Assembly: GCA_017434555.1 (NCBI GenBank)
Contig: JAFRFB010000037.1
Location: 1 to 33,620, forward strand
Direction of reading: 5' to 3'
Source of the DNA: Methanobrevibacter sp.
GTDB lineage: Archaea > Methanobacteriota > Methanobacteria > Methanobacteriales > Methanobacteriaceae
DNA length: 33,620 nt
In this document: positions 32,932 to 33,620 of the stretch, one piece after another
How positions within the stretch are numbered: position 1 is the first letter of the stretch
Layout of the letters: each line of letters starts with the position of its first letter
Position numbers and translations under genes: made by a program
Notes under the pieces: generated by a model
Seen by the model: the letters and a program-made list of their open reading frames with translations, nothing else
Databases searched by the model: none
What the model was told of the DNA's origin: nothing

Positions 32932-33307
32932 TTTTATTTCATCATATGTTAAATATGGGATTTTACTATTTTTAGGTTCCATTTCAAATTTAATAAATCC
33001 TTCGTCAGCTAATTTTTTTATTTACTTTATTTGTTAAATCCCTTATGCTTGTGATTTTCTTTAATTCTACTTAAAATAATTAAACTAAATCATTTAAATG
33101 CAATTTGTCAGTTATTAAACTTTCTGATAATTCAATTGTTTCATCTAAATGATTAGAATAATATTTCCAATTTTCCAAATCAACATACATTTTCATATTA
33201 TTAGTTCTTTTAAATGTTTTTTCTAATTCAGACATTGATTTGTATGTATTCTCCATTTCTTGAATAAATTCTCTTCCACTTAGTTTTTTCACTAATGTAA
33301 TAATCAT
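32920..33307 (-). pseudogene. Decayed winged-helix (HVO_A0114-like) antitoxin/regulator gene
   Basis: An intact first part (33307-33080, 75 residues, MIITLVKKLSGREFIQEM...LHLNDLV) ends at TAA. In the same frame after another TAA comes VELKKITSIRDLTNKVNKK, then a +1 shift at an A run gives KLADEGFIKFEMEPKNSKIPYLTYDEI and a stop at 32920. Put together this reads as one protein whose C-terminal half is a winged helix of the HVO_A0114 type (SIRDL..., GFI, PYLTYDEI); the recognition helix seems deleted. The ATG overlaps the TGA of the upstream fragment by 4 nt, as in TA operons. The 75-residue part could still be expressed. Family naming is from pattern only. Confidence 0.55.
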
Positions 33308-33479
33308 TTTATCGTCTCTACCAATTCTTTAATTCTTTCTGATTCATCATCTTTTATTTCATGATTTTTGGATCTGGATGTATATGTGCAAATCCTAGAT
33401 GATAATTATCAAATATATTTTATCGGCATATTACAATAGACCATCCATTAGGAGTTATTGCATGATATATAATCCTTTT
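33304..33479 (-). pseudogene. Fragment of a toxin-like gene paired with the wHTH remnant
   Basis: One frame reads KRIIYHAITPNGWSIVICR, then an in-frame TAA (33422-33420), then NIFDNYHLGFAHIHPDPK. A one-base loss in an A run (five As near 33365) shifts the frame to NHEIKDDESERIKELVETIK and TGA at 33304. The DN-H...HIHPDP pattern and its position before a winged-helix gene recall the TumE (DUF6516) type of toxin, but this is a weak match. The 5' end is missing: similarity stops at about 33480, next to GAGACTGTCC. Confidence 0.45.
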
Positions 33480-33620
33480 TGAGACTGTCCAATAAATAAT
33501 TTTTTCTAATTTTTTTATTTTTTTGCTTATTATTGTTTTTAAATTTCTTAATTTTTAATTTAGTTTTTTAAAAAGTAGTTAATTATAAATATGTGAGAAG
33601 ATAAATAGTTATTTAACGCA

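Noticed and set aside
1-33620. tRNA, rRNA, riboswitch or replication origin
   Set aside because: No GC-rich structured segment, CCA-type end or conserved core was seen in any intergenic region; in this AT-rich genome a tRNA should stand out.

Overview
The window looks like a chromosomal segment of a pseudomurein-walled methanogen of the Methanobacteriales, most likely Methanobrevibacter or a close relative. The evidence is the low GC content, archaeal TATA-box promoters, a methanogenesis marker protein 12 gene, an Sm-like protein, an archaeal/ER-type signal peptidase, pseudomurein-binding repeats and a large DUF11-repeat adhesin. The genus is an inference; there is no rRNA or tRNA gene in the window.

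Layout. 1-2223 is the 3' part of a repeat-rich surface adhesin ending in an LPATG wall-sorting-like tail. 2432-3742 is purD (minus). 3880-4750 is a two-gene toxin-antitoxin module (Panacea/SocA-like antitoxin, RelE-like toxin). 4939-7248 is a MATE efflux / MarR regulator / nitroreductase operon with a double palindromic operator. 7313-11376 is a minus-strand run cbiC-hemL-signal peptidase-argS. 11377-13159 is a decayed accessory patch: a broken small membrane-protein gene, a JAB/MPN-like gene with an apparent N-terminal frameshift, a 58-residue protein and its degenerate duplicate. 13160-15676 is aspS with a flavoprotein gene. 15813-18412 holds three envelope genes, two of them zinc-ribbon membrane proteins, one of these with pseudomurein-binding repeats. 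18491-21422 is ilvD-hisD. 21518-24521 holds a TMEM175-like channel, argF, a zinc-ribbon/DUF2085 pair and an isoprenylcysteine-methyltransferase-like membrane protein. 24632-27889 is ilvB-ilvN-carbonic anhydrase and then a DNA alkyltransferase. 27859-29953 holds a membrane protein and an anchored, sequon-rich surface protein. 30418-32722 is ilvC, methanogenesis marker 12 and Lsm. 32788-33480 holds a 47-residue protein and remnants of a second toxin-antitoxin-like pair that stops at a sequence resembling an insertion-sequence end.

How the genes fit together. The core is biosynthetic: branched-chain amino acids (ilvB, ilvN, ilvC, ilvD), histidine (hisD), arginine (argF), purine (purD) and tetrapyrrole/corrinoid (hemL, cbiC), with two tRNA synthetases. 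Accessory material (adhesin, TA modules, drug efflux operon, JAB patch) sits between these core genes.

The most distinctive signals are: (i) palindromes placed at the predicted transcription start of both the TA operon and the MATE operon, which are divergent from each other; (ii) a repeated 3'-end design in which the stop codon lies in or beside an inverted repeat followed by a T tract; (iii) a zinc-ribbon/TM/pseudomurein-binding protein paired with a secreted partner; (iv) the frameshifted JAB gene with its duplicated small neighbour; (v) TA remnants broken at poly-A runs.
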